From an uncultured Eggerthella sp. (GTDB lineage: Bacteria; Actinomycetota; Coriobacteriia; Coriobacteriales; Eggerthellaceae), in NCBI GenBank assembly GCA_900548955.1, contig URMQ01000011.1:1-23229 (forward strand): a DNA stretch of 23,229 nucleotides, written 5' to 3'. The notes beneath the pieces are model-generated. The model saw only the letters and a program-made list of their open reading frames with translations. It was not told the DNA's origin and made no database searches. This document shows, piece by piece, positions 1 through 7,551 of the stretch. Each line of letters starts with the position of its first letter. Positions within the stretch are counted from its first letter, which is position 1. A program made the position numbers and the translations under genes.

Positions 1-625
1 TGATGCGGTCCGCAAGTAATTTTGGATCACGATGCAATCCAAAGCGAAGTGAGGGAACAACTTCTGGAAGGTTTCGAATGTTTTTAACTTGTTCGGCATA
101 GGATATTCCTTGTTCGTACATTTCAAGAGCGCGAACAACACGGCGAACATTATTTACATGAAGCACCTCGGCCGAAGCTCGATCTAGCTTATATAAGAGA
201 TCCCACAGAGCTTGATTCCCTTGTTCTTTGGCCATTGCTTCGTATTTTTCGCGGGCAGGATTATGTTCTTGATCGCCTTTAGGAAAACGCATATCTTCAA
301 GTGCTGCTTGAACATAAAGACCAGTTCCTCCGCAAAGCACCGGAACTTTTTCTTTTTCTTGCAAAGATTTAAAGCAATCACGAGCCATCTGCTGAAAAAG
401 TTGAGCAGAATAAGGCTCGCCTGGGTCAAGGATATCGATTAAATGGTGAGCTACCTTTTGTTCGCTTATAACAACTTTAGCTGTTCCAATGTCCATACCG
501 CGATACACTTGCATTGAATCGGCAGAAACCACTTCCCCATTAAGAGCTAAGGCAACATTTTGGGCAAGATCAGATTTGCCCGAAGCGGTAGGTCCTAGTA
601 TCGCAATAACAGGTTTATAGTTCAC
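1..625 (-). CDS. miaA: tRNA dimethylallyltransferase MiaA (3' end outside window)
   Basis: MiaA transfers a dimethylallyl group to N6 of A37 in tRNAs that read codons starting with U; MiaB then methylthiolates the product. About 208 codons are visible and the frame runs open off the left edge, so roughly the last third of a usual 300-320-residue protein is missing. The N-terminus carries the P-loop GPTASGKS, followed by the family sequence VVSADSMQVYRGMDIGTAK and CGGTGLYVQA. Further on, NNVRRVVRALEMYE matches the conserved RRviRALE segment. The start is GTG at 623-625, and its G is also the last base of the miaB stop codon (TAGTG), so the two genes are probably translationally coupled. Family and frame are clear; the exact start rests on this overlap and on the P-loop beginning about ten residues later. 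Confidence 0.95.
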   Translation of the reverse strand, partial: MNYKPVIAILGPTASGKSDLAQNVALALNGEVVSADSMQVYRGMDIGTAKVVISEQKVAHHLIDILDPGEPYSAQLFQQMARDCFKSLQEKEKVPVLCGGTGLYVQAALEDMRFPKGDQEHNPAREKYEAMAKEQGNQALWDLLYKLDRASAEVLHVNNVRRVVRALEMYEQGISYAEQVKNIRNLPEVVPSLRFGLHRDPKLLADRI

Positions 626-2055
626 TAAAGCACCTTGCCCCGTAGATACCACGCGCGAGCTTGCTCGATTTGCACAGGAACAATGGTTCCTTGAAGATCA
701 TTAATAGATAACCCTTCAGGTATGGGCGCATGAACTGTTTGATTTTTGGGGCTACGACCCGTCAAGATAGTGTTATCGCGTTTTGAGGTTCCTTCTACCA
801 GAACAGAAACAATAGCATGTTTATCTACTTGATTAACTTCAAATGCTCTATCTTGAACAAGAGCCACAAGTCTTTCGAATCGTTCTTGAATGACATCGTG
901 AGGAGTTGAATCTTCCATACGAGCAGCAGGAGTACCTTCGCGCTTCGAATAGAGAAATGTAAATACCTGGTGATAACCAACCTGTTCAATGAGATCATAG
1001 GTCTGTAAAAAGTCTTCTTCTGTTTCACCGGGGAACCCAACAATCACATCCGTAGAAAGAGCAATATCGGGGCGAACCGAGCGAAGTTTATCAATAATGG
1101 AGAGGTAATGCTCACGGGTATAGCGGCGGTTCATTGCTTTAAGGATACGATTTGAGCCTGATTGAACAGGAAGATGCAGTGCAGGCATAAGATTGTCCAA
1201 CTCGCCAAAAGCTCGAATAACGGCGTCATTTAAATCTTTTGGATGAGACGTTGCGAATCTAATGCGTTCAATGCCAGTATCGGCAACAGCGTAGAGTAAC
1301 TTCGCAAAAGCAGGTTCTCCATATAAATCTCTTCCATATGAATTTACATTCTGGCCTAAGAGGGTAATTTCTTTAACGCCATCTGCCTTAAGCGCTTTGG
1401 CATCAGCAATAATGTCTTCTAAAAGACGTGATTTTTCTCTTCCACGTACGTAAGGAACAATACAGTAGGTGCAAAAATTATTGCAACCAATTGAGATAGG
1501 TAACCATGCTGACCAGCGCGATTCTCGCTCGCTTGGAAGATCTGTTGGAAAGGTAGAAGCTTCATCTAGAACTTCAACATGATGAACACCTTGTAAGATG
1601 GTTTCGTGAATCAAGCGCGGCATGCTTGCCAGATTAAATGTTCCAAATACTACATCCACATGAGGGAGTTTTTCAATGAGCAAATCTCCATCGCGTTGAC
1701 CTATACAGCCACCAATAACAACAACACGTTTTCTAACGGGTGCGTTTTGACGAAGAGGTATGTTTTTAAGGGAAGCAACTTGACCCATCAAACGAATATC
1801 TGCAGCTTCACGTACGCAACACGTTACAAAAATAATAATGTCAGATTCTTCGATAGAATGAACTTGCTTTGATCCAAGAGCAGCTAGCATACCTACAATG
1901 CGCTCAGAATCATGCTTATTCATTTGACAACCGAAGGTCACAACATGGAATGTAGTTCCTTTTATTGAATCGAAGGAAGATTGATCCCAATCGAGTACGG
2001 TGGTCAAAGGTGAATTACTTGGGGTATTAGATGAAGTTTGAGGTGTTGGCAACAA
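625..2055 (-). CDS. miaB: tRNA-2-methylthio-N6-dimethylallyladenosine synthase MiaB
   Basis: A radical-SAM methylthiotransferase that converts i6A37 of tRNA to ms2i6A37, the step after MiaA, which is encoded directly downstream. The 476 residues show the three-part family layout. The N-terminal UPF0004 domain has cysteines C43 (GCQMNKHDSE), C79 and C117 for the auxiliary cluster. The radical-SAM core has CNNFCTYC at 191-198 and the MiaB-type GQNVNSYG at 234-241. The C-terminal TRAM-like domain contains ILTGRSPKNQTVHA. Two motif details are unusual: the common NTC before VRE is VTCC, and the GCMAQR-like segment is GCIGQRDGD. The start is uncertain. No ATG precedes the UPF0004 domain; TTG at 2053-2055 and TTG at 2050-2052 are adjacent, and the second has better spacing from AAGAGA. 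A 174-nt gap separates it from spoVS. Confidence 0.96.
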   Translation of the reverse strand: MLPTPQTSSNTPSNSPLTTVLDWDQSSFDSIKGTTFHVVTFGCQMNKHDSERIVGMLAALGSKQVHSIEESDIIIFVTCCVREAADIRLMGQVASLKNIPLRQNAPVRKRVVVIGGCIGQRDGDLLIEKLPHVDVVFGTFNLASMPRLIHETILQGVHHVEVLDEASTFPTDLPSERESRWSAWLPISIGCNNFCTYCIVPYVRGREKSRLLEDIIADAKALKADGVKEITLLGQNVNSYGRDLYGEPAFAKLLYAVADTGIERIRFATSHPKDLNDAVIRAFGELDNLMPALHLPVQSGSNRILKAMNRRYTREHYLSIIDKLRSVRPDIALSTDVIVGFPGETEEDFLQTYDLIEQVGYHQVFTFLYSKREGTPAARMEDSTPHDVIQERFERLVALVQDRAFEVNQVDKHAIVSVLVEGTSKRDNTILTGRSPKNQTVHAPIPEGLSINDLQGTIVPVQIEQARAWYLRGKVL

Positions 2056-2229
2056 ATATCTCTTTTCTATAGTGACGTTTTTAATTGAGGTTCTTAGGTC
2101 GATTTCTACTAAACGCTTTAGTTAATGTTCTAAGTCAGAGTTTTATTACTGTATTGATTTGGATTTTGTAATTGTTTCTAGTGGGGATTAGCTGTACCTG
2201 GTTGGAGCAAAGCTGTTGTTAATAGTGAA

Positions 2230-2547
2230 TTAAGGAAGAACAGCGTTGCGGGGTTCTACGGAAAATCGTATTGCAGTTCTATATTCACCATCTATAACAA
2301 TATCAGCAAATGAGGGAACACAGACAATTTCAATTCCAACAGGAGATAAAAAACCACGGGAAATAGCAATTGCTTTAACTGCTTGATTTACAGCGCCAGC
2401 TCCAACTGATTGTATTTCTACATGAACACCATCTTTGATCATGCCAGCGATAGCGCCTGCTACAGAGGCAGGTGATGATTTTGAAGAAACTTTTAAGCAT
2501 CCAATTTGTGGTGCGTTATTTGAAGTTGAGCCAGTAGTGTTACTCAT
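2230..2547 (-). CDS. spoVS: SpoVS family protein (Alba-like, probable nucleic-acid binder)
   Basis: A 105-residue protein that follows Bacillus SpoVS (86 residues) along its full length from about residue 17: LKVSSKSSPASVAGAIAGMI, EIQSVGAGAVNQAVKAIAI, a segment ending in IDGEYRTAIRFSVEPR. In Bacillus SpoVS affects late sporulation; structurally the family is Alba-like, which suggests nucleic-acid binding. No sporulation gene is otherwise present here, and if the organism is a coriobacterium it should not form spores, so the role is probably more general. The N-terminal extension of about 16 residues is Ser/Thr/Asn-rich and not conserved in the sequences I recall. The ATG at 2547 has only a weak GAAAG ribosome-binding site. 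The position between rny and miaB matches the Bacillus neighbourhood. Confidence 0.93.
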   Translation of the reverse strand: MSNTTGSTSNNAPQIGCLKVSSKSSPASVAGAIAGMIKDGVHVEIQSVGAGAVNQAVKAIAISRGFLSPVGIEIVCVPSFADIVIDGEYRTAIRFSVEPRNAVLP

Positions 2548-2668
2548 GTGTGGTTCTTTCAGGGTACGGTTGTATTGCTAGATGTTAGTTTTACTTAAAA
2601 GGTAACAGTATTCACTGCTCGATAATTTTACTCACTCTGTACGTTTCTCGCAAATGTGCCGTACTAAA

Positions 2669-3778
2669 TTACCGGTCAGAGTCGTTTAGTTCGAGCGGAA
2701 TTTTCACAATGAGCTCGTTTCCTTTCGTCTGAATTCGGGGTTCAATAGAAGCATCAAAGTAATATGCATGCGCAAGTGAAGAATATGCCCGTCTTATTTC
2801 CTGGGAGAAAGTTTCAAGATCTTCTTTTGTGAATTTAAATTGCTTAGTGCCAGTATGAAATTGGTTACCATGGGTAGTCCATTCTTGTACTGCTGCTGCT
2901 GCGTTATGTTGTTGTGCAGTTTGTTTCGTTAGCAGTTCTAGGTGAAGCGGTAGAGGTTCTATTTCGCCATTGATAATTCGATGCGCCGTTCTGGTAGAAA
3001 TAGGAAACCCAAGAGATGTGGCAAGAGCACTTAACGATTCCGCATCAAAGGTATACGCGAAACGATGCAAATAAGGCGTATTTGCATCATAAGTGTCAAA
3101 GATGCTCGATAAATGTTGAGCAGCGCTAGAGCCTAGGTTATACAGCGTAGAGACGATAGAAGCACAGCTTCCGTAATAGAGCGCAATACTAGATCGTTCT
3201 TCTATGGCAAATTCCAACACAGTTCTAATAATGTTGTGTGGACCGCGTAATACAGATTTCCCTTGCGCGTCTTTATTGATGGAAGGGATAGTTGATTGAT
3301 CTCGTTTTTCAGGAAGCTCAGAAGTATTCGTTGTAATGCTAAAAACAGAACCAAGTCCAGGTGCTGAAGCAACAATATGGGCATCTTCGGTGTTTTGCTG
3401 AATAGAATAAAGCGCCATTCCCCTGCCATGAACACCCCATTTATCGGCATGAAAGGAGTCGAGTTTTGAGGTTACAAATGGCTCAAAAACCGTAGAGTGC
3501 ATATCTGGTGGAATGCCATCACCATCATCAAGAATAGTAATGTGTCGCTTTTCACCTTCGGTCCAAGAAGCAATAAAAATAGTTGTTGCATGCGCGTCGC
3601 GAGCATTTCTTAGCAGTTCAATGATCACATCTTCACTTGATCTGATATCCTGCTTAGCCTGACGGCGTTGTGCTTCAGCAGCGCGGAGACGCACAAATCC
3701 ATGACCTAGATCATCTTGAACACGAAGGTACTGATCTCCAGAAACATCTTCTATGAAATTTTCGAGCGAAGAATCCAT
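2669..3778 (-). CDS. soluble GHKL-type ATPase of unknown function
   Basis: I do not recognise a named gene. Residues about 45-150 form a GHKL (gyrase/Hsp90/histidine kinase/MutL) ATP-binding domain: N-box ELLRNARDA (54-62, with N58 and D61), G1 box DDGDGIP (84-90), FEPFVTSK (98-105), G2 box GVHGRGMALYSI (115-126), and GLGSVF near 141-146. There is no signal peptide, transmembrane segment, HisKA dimerisation helix with a phospho-histidine, or receiver domain, so it is not a normal sensor kinase. Residues 180-369 match nothing I know; the stretch 246-284 could be a helix-turn-helix, which is a guess. The order of motifs and the extended loop between G1 and G2 are closer to the MutL/Hsp90 or Morc type. 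It sits between rny and spoVS, the ymdB position in Bacillus. The start ATG has AGGA 7 nt upstream, right after the T-tract of a terminator. Confidence 0.85.
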   Translation of the reverse strand: MDSSLENFIEDVSGDQYLRVQDDLGHGFVRLRAAEAQRRQAKQDIRSSEDVIIELLRNARDAHATTIFIASWTEGEKRHITILDDGDGIPPDMHSTVFEPFVTSKLDSFHADKWGVHGRGMALYSIQQNTEDAHIVASAPGLGSVFSITTNTSELPEKRDQSTIPSINKDAQGKSVLRGPHNIIRTVLEFAIEERSSIALYYGSCASIVSTLYNLGSSAAQHLSSIFDTYDANTPYLHRFAYTFDAESLSALATSLGFPISTRTAHRIINGEIEPLPLHLELLTKQTAQQHNAAAAVQEWTTHGNQFHTGTKQFKFTKEDLETFSQEIRRAYSSLAHAYYFDASIEPRIQTKGNELIVKIPLELNDSDR

Positions 3779-3789
3779 GTGACATTCCT

Positions 3790-3826
3790 AAAAAAGAAGC
3801 GCCCTTTACATATACGAAGGGCGCTT
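3790..3826 (-). terminator. intrinsic terminator after rny
   Basis: A perfect 10-bp stem (AAGCGCCCTT at 3797-3806 with AAGGGCGCTT at 3817-3826) and a 10-nt loop, followed on the minus strand by C and six T. An A-run lies on the other side of the stem, so it could also stop plus-strand transcription. It lies 18 nt after the rny stop codon. The T-tract touches the ribosome-binding site of the downstream ATPase gene. Confidence 0.9.
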
Positions 3827-3844
3827 AAAAAAAATCTGTAACCG

Positions 3845-5380
3845 CTATTTTGCGTAATCGACAGACCTTGTTTCGCGAATTACAACAACTTTGACTTGAC
3901 CAGGATATTTAGTTTCATCTTCAATTTGCTTTGCAATATCATGAGCCAAGACTGTTGCGTGCGCTTCATCTACTTCTTCAGGGGTTACAATAACACGAAC
4001 CTCACGTCCAGCCTGAATAGCATGAGTACGCTCAACGCCTGGATAAGAATTAGCTATTTCTTCAAGCTTTTCAAGGCGCTTGATGTAGGATTCAATATTT
4101 TCCTTACGTGCTCCAGGACGAGCAGCAGAAACGGCGTCTGCAGCTTGTACCAGAACGTCTACAACGGATTGAGGTTCAACGTCATTATGATGTGCTTCAA
4201 TAGCGTGAACAATGAGGGGTTCTTCTCCGTAGCGACGAGCCAAATCTGCACCAATCACTGCATGAGAACCTTCTATTTCATGGTCTACCGCTTTGCCAAT
4301 GTCATGAAGAAGACCAGCACGCTTAGCAGGAACCGGATCCAAACCAAGCTCTGATGCCATCATTGCGCAAAGATAAGCAACTTCTAAGGAATGGTTAAGA
4401 ACATTTTGACCATAGGAAGTGCGGTAACGTAGACGACCTAAAATCTTTTCCAATTCGGGATGAAGATCATGAATGCCAGTATCGAAGGTTGCTTGTGCAG
4501 CTGCATCCTTGATTTGCTGGTTAACGTATTTTTCTGCCTTATGGAACATTTCTTCAATGCGGGCCGGATGAATACGACCATCGCTAATAAGATTTTGCAT
4601 AGTAACACTTGCAATTTCGCGACGTACTGGATCGTGAGATGAAACCGTTACACATTCTGGCGTGTCATCAATGATGAGATTAGTGCCGGTAATTTGTTCG
4701 AAAGAACGAATGTTGCGTCCTTCGCGACCAATAATGCGTCCCTTAAGATCATCAGAAGGGATATGGATGGTAGAGACCGTAATTTGGGAAGTGTAGTCTG
4801 CTGCAAGACGCTGAATAGCAACACTTAAAATTTCACGAGCTTTTTTGTCTGCCTCTGCTTTAGTACGAGTTTCCGCATCACGGATGATAGCAGCAGATTC
4901 GTGTACAACGTCTTCTTTAAGACCTTCGAGCAATTCGGTCTTTGCTTCTTCTGAAGTTAAGCCAGCAACGCGCTCAAGACGCTGAGATACTTCGTATTCA
5001 GCTTTTTCTACGTCTTTAATTCGGCGGTCTACTTGGCCTTGCAAAGAAGATATTTGATGTTCGCGATGATCAAGCGATTCAATACGCTTATCAAGGCTTT
5101 GTTCACGTTGGTTTAGACGATTTTCTGCACTACGAACTTCGCGCATGCGTTCATTGCTTTCGCGCTCAGCATCCTGTTTCATTTTCAAAGCTTCGTCTTT
5201 TGCTTCTACTAATGCTTCACGTTTTAAGTTTTCAGCCTCGCGTTTTGCATCTGCCAAAGTGGTTTCAGCTTCGCGTGTAGCTTCATTATTACGTTGTTGT
5301 AGCATTTTCTGCATAAGAAAATAGCCTATGAGAAAACCTATTACGATGGCTACAATAGCAGCCACAATAATTTCAACCAT
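3845..5380 (-). CDS. rny: ribonuclease Y
   Basis: A membrane-anchored endoribonuclease that starts mRNA decay in many Gram-positive bacteria. The 511 residues show the whole family architecture: an N-terminal transmembrane helix (about 4-23), a long charged coiled coil (about 28-190, rich in Glu/Lys/Arg), a KH RNA-binding domain with [10 protein letters not shown] at 214-223, and an HD hydrolase domain with the metal pair H359-D360 in LLHDIGKA plus EAHHND at 395-400. Length is normal for the family. AAGGGAG lies 6 nt before the ATG. Upstream is a 254-nt gap with a candidate promoter and leader hairpin; downstream is a strong terminator, so rny may form its own transcription unit. RNase Y together with RNase J in one block argues for Firmicutes or Coriobacteriia rather than typical actinobacteria, which use RNase E. 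Confidence 0.98.
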   Translation of the reverse strand: MVEIIVAAIVAIVIGFLIGYFLMQKMLQQRNNEATREAETTLADAKREAENLKREALVEAKDEALKMKQDAERESNERMREVRSAENRLNQREQSLDKRIESLDHREHQISSLQGQVDRRIKDVEKAEYEVSQRLERVAGLTSEEAKTELLEGLKEDVVHESAAIIRDAETRTKAEADKKAREILSVAIQRLAADYTSQITVSTIHIPSDDLKGRIIGREGRNIRSFEQITGTNLIIDDTPECVTVSSHDPVRREIASVTMQNLISDGRIHPARIEEMFHKAEKYVNQQIKDAAAQATFDTGIHDLHPELEKILGRLRYRTSYGQNVLNHSLEVAYLCAMMASELGLDPVPAKRAGLLHDIGKAVDHEIEGSHAVIGADLARRYGEEPLIVHAIEAHHNDVEPQSVVDVLVQAADAVSAARPGARKENIESYIKRLEKLEEIANSYPGVERTHAIQAGREVRVIVTPEEVDEAHATVLAHDIAKQIEDETKYPGQVKVVVIRETRSVDYAK

Positions 5381-5435
5381 TGAACTCCCTTTCGTTCAAA
5401 CAGCGTTTTAGTACGAGAGCCAAGGACACAAATAA

Positions 5436-5455
5436 TGCCCTGGTACACCGGGGCA
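5436..5455 (-). promoter_or_regulatory. hairpin in the rny leader
   Basis: On the minus strand TGCCCCGG-TGTA-CCAGGGCA can fold with five outer base pairs, one C-A mismatch and two inner pairs around a four-base loop. It lies about 55 nt before the rny start in what should be the 5' untranslated region. The bases after the hairpin are TTATTTG, too poor in T for a good terminator. A role in control of rny mRNA is inference. Confidence 0.4.
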
Positions 5456-5498
5456 AGAGCACACGCCAAATATGAAGCGACACTATTCGTTTGTATAA

Positions 5499-5528
5499 AA
5501 TATATTAAGTACCGTTTCTGGTACGTAA
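5499..5528 (-). promoter_or_regulatory. candidate rny promoter with inverted repeat in spacer
   Basis: On the minus strand TTACGT (5523-5528) and TATATT (5499-5504) are 18 bp apart, a fair sigma-A-type pair. The spacer contains the inverted repeat GTACC-N6-GGTAC (5509-5524), a possible operator. Transcription from here would give a leader of about 110 nt. The -35 box is imperfect, hence the modest confidence. Confidence 0.4.
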
Positions 5529-5536
5529 GCTCAAGC

Positions 5537-5617
5537 ATATTGATCATAGCCAAAATTGTTACTTTTGACTAGATATATTGCCTTTGAACCACAAGATAGC
5601 AATATTGATCTCAATAT
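5537..5617. repeat. two copies of ATATTGATC, one within a palindrome
   Basis: ATATTGATC occurs at 5537-5545 and again at 5602-5610, 65 bp apart, in the gap between recX and rny. The second copy is half of a near-perfect palindrome, ATATTGA-TC-TCAATAT (5602-5617, 7-bp arms). The region is AT-rich, so chance is possible. It may be a binding site upstream of the rny promoter. Confidence 0.35.
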
Positions 5618-5634
5618 ATAGATAATAAATGCCA

Positions 5635-6171
5635 CTACTCCTTCATTCGATACCATTCACGTGCAGCTTCAGAAGCTTGAGCTGAGGTATAACCTGAACG
5701 AATAAGTTTTGCATAAGCTGCCTGAAGTTTATTTTTTGATCGAGGTGGCTTTTTACAAAGAAGAGCAATTGCTGAATCTAATTGATTTGGAAATAATGAT
5801 AGATACGCATCAGGAAAACTATCTAATTGTATTTCAGGATCTATTCCATTGCGTTTTAGTTCAGCAACAATGCCTGCTAAGCCCCTACCCGCTCGCAAGC
5901 GAGAACGAATGAGAAGATCAGCAAACCTTTCATCGTCTAAATAGCCACACAGTAGAGCACGATCAATGGCGTCGAGGATGGATTGTTCTGGATAGTTATC
6001 TTTGCGAAGACGTTCGGTAACTTCTTGGACTGAACGGTCGCGAACCTTTACCAATCGTTCAATTTTTTTGAAGGCAGCCTGACTATCAAGCGTTTTATCT
6101 GTAGTAACCATAGGAACTTCCGCTTCTGTACGCACAACTATAAAACCCTTGATAGAGTTCATCTTTACCAA
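5635..6171 (-). CDS. recX: RecA regulatory protein RecX
   Basis: RecX binds the RecA filament and limits its activity. The match starts around residue 33 with AFKKIERLVKVRDRSVQEVT and includes the LCGYLDDERFADLLIRSRL segment typical of the family, followed by GRGLAGIVAELKRNGID. Full frame length is 178 residues from a TTG at 6169-6171, which has AAAGG about 8 nt upstream. ATG at 6160-6162 (175 residues) and ATG at 6109-6111 (158 residues, with GCGGAAG just before it) are alternatives; the last fits the domain boundary best. It lies 96-97 nt after recA with no terminator between, so it is probably cotranscribed with recA and thus SOS-induced. Confidence 0.92.
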   Translation of the reverse strand: MVKMNSIKGFIVVRTEAEVPMVTTDKTLDSQAAFKKIERLVKVRDRSVQEVTERLRKDNYPEQSILDAIDRALLCGYLDDERFADLLIRSRLRAGRGLAGIVAELKRNGIDPEIQLDSFPDAYLSLFPNQLDSAIALLCKKPPRSKNKLQAAYAKLIRSGYTSAQASEAAREWYRMKE

Positions 6172-6241
6172 AGAGAAAACCTTTGCCAGAAAATTTCTGA
6201 TTCGACAATTAGGTTTTAGTTTGCGCTTGTGATTTAAGAAT

Positions 6242-6269
6242 CTTGAATAGCTTTAAGCTTGAATAGCTT
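6242..6269. repeat. 12-bp direct repeat at the recA stop codon
   Basis: CTTGAATAGCTT occurs at 6242-6253 and 6258-6269, a period of 16 bp. The copy nearer recA runs into the TAA stop codon (6268-6270). It looks like a small tandem duplication of the end of recA and following bases. No function is evident. Confidence 0.6.
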
Positions 6270-7284
6270 AGAGTGGTTGGGGCACTTCGCCAATAAGGGG
6301 AAGATCGTATTCAGCCCTAATTTTATTTTCTATTTCATCACGCACATCGGGATTTTCTTTAAGGGTACGTTTGGCGGCTTCTCTGCCTTGACCTAAACGT
6401 TCTTCGCCATAATTAAACCAAGAGCCACTTTTTTTAACGATACCTGCTTCAACACCCATATCAAGGATACAGCCTTCTTTAGAGATCCCTTCTCCGTACA
6501 TAATGTCGAATTCTGCCTGACGGAATGGTGGAGCAACCTTATTCTTGACAACTTTCGCACGTACGCGATTCCCAACGAATTCTCCGTCTTTTTTGACGGA
6601 ATCAAAACGACGAACGTCAATTCGAACACTTGAATAAAACTTTAAGGCACGGCCACCAGTAGTAGTCTCAGGATTACCAAACATTACACCAATTTTTTCA
6701 CGCAACTGATTAATGAAGATACAGGTTGTGTTTGAACGAGAAAGCGAACCAGCAAGTTTTCGTAGAGCTTGGCTCATAAGGCGAGCTTGAAGTCCTACAG
6801 TAGTATCTCCGATTTCGCCTTCGATCTCCGCACGAGGAACAAGAGCAGCAACAGAGTCAATAACAACACAATCAATAGCACCCGAGCGAACCAGCATGTC
6901 GCAAATTTCTAATGCTTGTTCTCCGGTATCGGGTTGGGAAATAAGCATTTCATCTACGTCTACGCCAAGTTTTGCTGCATATACAGGATCTAGCGCATGT
7001 TCGGCATCAATAAAAGCAACAACACCACCAGCAGCTTGTGCTTCGGCAATTATGTGAAGAGCGATAGTGGTTTTACCACTAGATTCAGGACCGTAAATTT
7101 CAACAATACGACCACGAGGAACACCGCCAATACCTAAAGCAATATCGAGCGGAAGAGCTCCTGTTGGAATTACACCAATTTGAAGATCAGTAGAGTCCCC
7201 CAATTTCATAATGGCGCCTTTACCAAATTTTTGTTCAATTTGGTCTGTCGTAATTTTCAACACTTGTTCTTTGTCCTGGCTCAT
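6268..7284 (-). CDS. recA: recombinase RecA
   Basis: Central strand-exchange protein and co-protease for LexA in the SOS response. The 338 residues cover the core fully: Walker A GPESSGKT at 65-72, the ATP-contacting [10 protein letters not shown], Walker [11 protein letters not shown] (139-148), loop 2 in [15 protein letters not shown], and a short acidic/proline C-terminal tail. The frame is open for 25 more codons upstream, but the start at 7284 is chosen because GGAGGAG lies about 6 nt before this ATG, the protein then begins like other RecAs ([10 protein letters not shown]), and the extra stretch contains the promoter and LexA site. There are no inteins or gaps. recX follows downstream. 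In Bacillus, recA likewise lies beside pgsA-cinA. Confidence 0.99.
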   Translation of the reverse strand: MSQDKEQVLKITTDQIEQKFGKGAIMKLGDSTDLQIGVIPTGALPLDIALGIGGVPRGRIVEIYGPESSGKTTIALHIIAEAQAAGGVVAFIDAEHALDPVYAAKLGVDVDEMLISQPDTGEQALEICDMLVRSGAIDCVVIDSVAALVPRAEIEGEIGDTTVGLQARLMSQALRKLAGSLSRSNTTCIFINQLREKIGVMFGNPETTTGGRALKFYSSVRIDVRRFDSVKKDGEFVGNRVRAKVVKNKVAPPFRQAEFDIMYGEGISKEGCILDMGVEAGIVKKSGSWFNYGEERLGQGREAAKRTLKENPDVRDEIENKIRAEYDLPLIGEVPQPL

Positions 7285-7323
7285 TTTGCTCCTCCAAAAG
7301 GTGTAGTGCAATTGACGTTTTAG

Positions 7324-7352
7324 AGCATACACGAACAGGTGTTCGCATGCAA
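7324..7352 (-). promoter_or_regulatory. recA promoter
   Basis: On the minus strand TTGCAT (7347-7352) and TATGCT (7324-7329) are separated by exactly 17 bp, a good sigma-A-type promoter. The predicted leader to the recA ATG is about 33 nt and holds the GGAGGA ribosome-binding site. Confidence 0.8.
7332..7345. promoter_or_regulatory. LexA (SOS) box in the recA promoter
   Basis: CGAACAGGTGTTCG matches the Gram-positive SOS consensus CGAACRNRYGTTYC at 13 of 14 positions. It lies wholly in the -35/-10 spacer, so bound LexA would block RNA polymerase. It is the only such box I noticed upstream of a gene in the window. Confidence 0.9.
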
Positions 7353-7551
7353 GATTCATCTTTCGATATAAGTAATACTAAGCAGAAATTCTCACAAAAA
7401 GACACACTATTCGTGAAAGATTATGCATATATTCGCACAATGAAACTCATAAGGATTACCTATGCCGCAAACCTATAGACTTAACACTTGTGCACAAGAT
7501 GTAATACTATCCTTGAACTCATGAATTAAAGACTATGGTATGCACTTTGTG

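Noticed and set aside
184..442. Open frames on both strands of about 80 codons near the left end
   Set aside because: They lie inside the clear miaA frame and have no recognisable protein features.
2108..2122. Palindrome ACTAAA-CGC-TTTAGT upstream of miaB as a terminator or operator
   Set aside because: Six AT-rich pairs with no T-tract; could be chance in a 174-nt gap.
7285..7359. recA with 25 extra N-terminal residues
   Set aside because: The stretch holds the promoter, LexA box and ribosome-binding site of recA; the ATG at 7284 is the start.
7487..7498. 12-bp palindrome CTTGTGCACAAG between pgsA/cinA and recA as an operator
   Set aside because: It is perfect but isolated, with no promoter around it that I can support.
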